6,918 bases of DNA from Campylobacterales bacterium (GTDB taxonomy: Bacteria > Campylobacterota > Campylobacteria > Campylobacterales > JACAEZ01). The position numbers and the translations under genes were made by a program. Within the stretch, counting starts at the first letter, position 1; each line of letters begins with the position of its first letter. Positions 5,562-6,918 of the stretch are shown here, piece after piece. The stretch lies in assembly GCA_013388565.1 (NCBI GenBank), contig JACAEZ010000045.1, positions 1-6,918 of the forward strand, in the 5' to 3' direction. The notes beneath the pieces are model-generated. The model worked only from the letters and a program-made list of their open reading frames with translations. It searched no databases and was not told the origin of the DNA.

Positions 5562-6391
5562 AAGAGCATAGAATATTAATTAATAAAATCATATTAACAC
5601 TATCAACATTAGCAGCGATTTTAGGTCTTGGTTTTTTAATATGGATACTCTTTGTACTTGTTAAAAATGGATTAGGAGCTATGAATTTAAATATCTTTAT
5701 GTATGATGGAGCTCCTCCTGGAGTTGCAGAAAGTGGTCTTAGACATGCTATGGTAGGTCAATTAATGCTTGCTGTTGGTGCTACTGTTATTGGTGTTCCT
5801 ATTGGAATATTGGCTGGAACTTATCTAAGTGAGTTTGGTCAAAACTCAAAACTTGCGAATTTTATAAGAGATATAAGTGATATTATGATGAGTGCACCAT
5901 CTATTGTTATTGGTACATTCGTATATGCTATCATGGTGGCACCGATGGGGTATTTTAACGGTTATGCTGGTATTGTGGCATTAGCTATCATGATGATACC
6001 AATAGTACTTAGAACGACTGATGATATGTTGTCACTTGTTCCAAATACACTTAGAGAAGCAGCTATTGCTTTGGGCGCTCCAAAATATAAGATGATTACA
6101 CAAGTTGTTTATAGAAGTGCAAAAGTTGGTATTTTTACTGGTATTTTGTTATCATTTGCTAGAATTGCTGGTGAAACAGCACCATTACTGTTTACATCAT
6201 TTAATAATAACTTTTTCAATCTAAATTTCAATGAACCAATAGGTTCTTTAACAGTTACTATGTTTAGTTATGCAACAAGTCCTTATGAAGATTGGCAAAA
6301 GCTAGGATGGGCAGCTGCATTTATACTAGCTATGTTTATTTTAGGATTAAATATTGTTAGTAGATTTTTTATAAATAGAAAAAGAAAATAA
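5558..6391 (+). CDS. pstA: Phosphate ABC transporter permease PstA
   Basis: PstA pairs with PstC to form the phosphate channel in the inner membrane. The 277-residue protein has spans near 9-35, 67-90, 107-130, 134-153, 187-207 and 249-271. Family marks include the periplasmic GAPPGVAESGLRHAMVGQ stretch (51-68), the ISDIMMSAPSIVIGTFVYA region (106-124), the EAA loop REAAIALGAPKYKMI (166-180) that contacts PstB, and ARIAGETAPLLFTSF (201-215), which is diagnostic for PstA over PstC. Length is close to that of the 296-residue E. coli protein. Its ATG overlaps the pstC stop codon (ATGA) and has only a weak AG-rich sequence before it, so its translation is probably coupled to pstC. Confidence 0.97.
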   Translation: MKEHRILINKIILTLSTLAAILGLGFLIWILFVLVKNGLGAMNLNIFMYDGAPPGVAESGLRHAMVGQLMLAVGATVIGVPIGILAGTYLSEFGQNSKLANFIRDISDIMMSAPSIVIGTFVYAIMVAPMGYFNGYAGIVALAIMMIPIVLRTTDDMLSLVPNTLREAAIALGAPKYKMITQVVYRSAKVGIFTGILLSFARIAGETAPLLFTSFNNNFFNLNFNEPIGSLTVTMFSYATSPYEDWQKLGWAAAFILAMFILGLNIVSRFFINRKRK

Positions 6392-6396
6392 AAGGA
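6391..6396 (+). promoter_or_regulatory. pstB ribosome binding site
   Basis: AAAGGA lies 7 nt before the ATG at 6404 and shares its first base with the end of the pstA stop codon. It supports this start for pstB. Confidence 0.6.
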
Positions 6397-6403
6397 TTTG
6401 CTT

Positions 6404-6918
6404 ATGGCTACGATTGAACAAATTCCACAAAATGAGATAGAAATTATGGTAAACAATTTTTACTTTTATTATGCAGGAAATAAAAACCCAAATTTAATAA
6501 ATGTAAATATGCCAATCTCAAAAAATAGTGTAACAGCTTTGATTGGCCCAAGTGGTTGTGCAAAAACGACTCTACTTAGAAGTTTTAATAGAATTCATGA
6601 CCTTTATCCAGGGAATAGATATGAAGGTGAGATACTTTTTAAAGGTGATAATATACTAAAAAAAGAGCAAGATTTAATTGATTTAAGAGTCAATATCGGT
6701 ATGATTTTTCAAAAACCAACTGCTTTTCCTATGTCTATATTTGACAATATTGCTTATGGTTTAAAACTTAAAGGTATCAAAAATAAGACAGAACTTAAAG
6801 ATAGAGTTGAAAATGCTCTAAGAGGTTCTGCTTTATGGGATGAGGTAAAAGATAGGCTTGATAACGATGCAAATTCATTATCTGGTGGACAACAACAAAG
6901 GCTTTGTATCGCTAGAGC
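6404..6918 (+). CDS. pstB: Phosphate ABC transporter ATP-binding protein PstB, 3' end outside window
   Basis: PstB is the cytoplasmic ATPase that powers PstCA. The window holds 171 complete codons of an expected 250-260 or so, and the frame is open to the right edge. Visible elements are the ATP-binding loop GPSGCAKTT (48-56), [17 protein letters not shown] (61-77), a PstB-specific region, the Q-loop [15 protein letters not shown] (98-112) with Gln103, and the signature [13 protein letters not shown] (159-171). Walker B, the catalytic Glu and the switch His lie beyond the end. The Walker A motif is unusual: the Gly directly before Lys54 is Ala53 (codon GCA), and Ser is replaced by Thr55. FQKPTPFP, the common form of the Q-loop, reads FQKPTAFP here. 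Identity as PstB is firm from sequence and its place 12 nt after pstA; full activity cannot be judged from this fragment. Confidence 0.95.
   Translation, partial: MATIEQIPQNEIEIMVNNFYFYYAGNKNPNLINVNMPISKNSVTALIGPSGCAKTTLLRSFNRIHDLYPGNRYEGEILFKGDNILKKEQDLIDLRVNIGMIFQKPTAFPMSIFDNIAYGLKLKGIKNKTELKDRVENALRGSALWDEVKDRLDNDANSLSGGQQQRLCIAR

Noticed and set aside
4701..6918. PstC, PstA and PstB as another ABC importer (for example molybdate or sulfate)
   Set aside because: The adjacent PstS with its phosphate-ligand residues and the Pst-specific stretches in both permeases and in PstB fix the substrate class as phosphate.

Overview
The window looks like chromosome from a Campylobacterota (epsilonproteobacterial) organism, probably an Arcobacter-type bacterium. 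The clues are strong AT-richness, a leftward rpsB-tsf-ABC ATPase-fliR gene order that I recall from Campylobacter jejuni and relatives, and the wording of the proteins themselves. The S2 N-terminus ([17 protein letters not shown]) and the PstSCAB set fit this group. The genus is inference; the phylum is fairly secure.

Layout: two operons diverge from a regulatory region at about 3235-3608. Leftward (minus strand) run rpsB (ribosomal protein S2), tsf (elongation factor Ts), a lone LolD-like ABC ATPase, and fliR (flagellar export gate). Spacing is very tight: rpsB and tsf are 2 nt apart, tsf and the ATPase 27 nt apart with a hairpin on the tsf stop codon, and the ATPase and fliR overlap by 10 nt. 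Translation machinery, an orphan ATPase and a flagellar secretion component therefore probably share one transcript. Past fliR, positions 1-116 hold only an imperfect inverted repeat that may be a terminator.

Rightward (plus strand) run pstS, pstC, pstA and the first two thirds of pstB, the high-affinity phosphate ABC importer. PstS captures phosphate in the periplasm, PstC and PstA form the membrane channel, and PstB drives transport with ATP. A 10-bp hairpin separates pstS from pstC, pstC and pstA overlap by 4 nt (ATGA), and pstB runs off the right edge.

The divergent intergenic region is the least ordinary part. It holds a candidate structured leader for rpsB, a 12-bp perfect AT-only-but-one inverted repeat at the likely rpsB promoter, 11-bp-spaced repeats resembling Pho boxes, an extended -10 for pstS, and a protein-like 29-codon ORF. 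The other point of note is the PstB Walker A motif, GPSGCAKTT, where Ala replaces the usual Gly before the catalytic Lys. I found no mobile element, CRISPR array, tRNA or rRNA, and no clear sign of an entirely new system.
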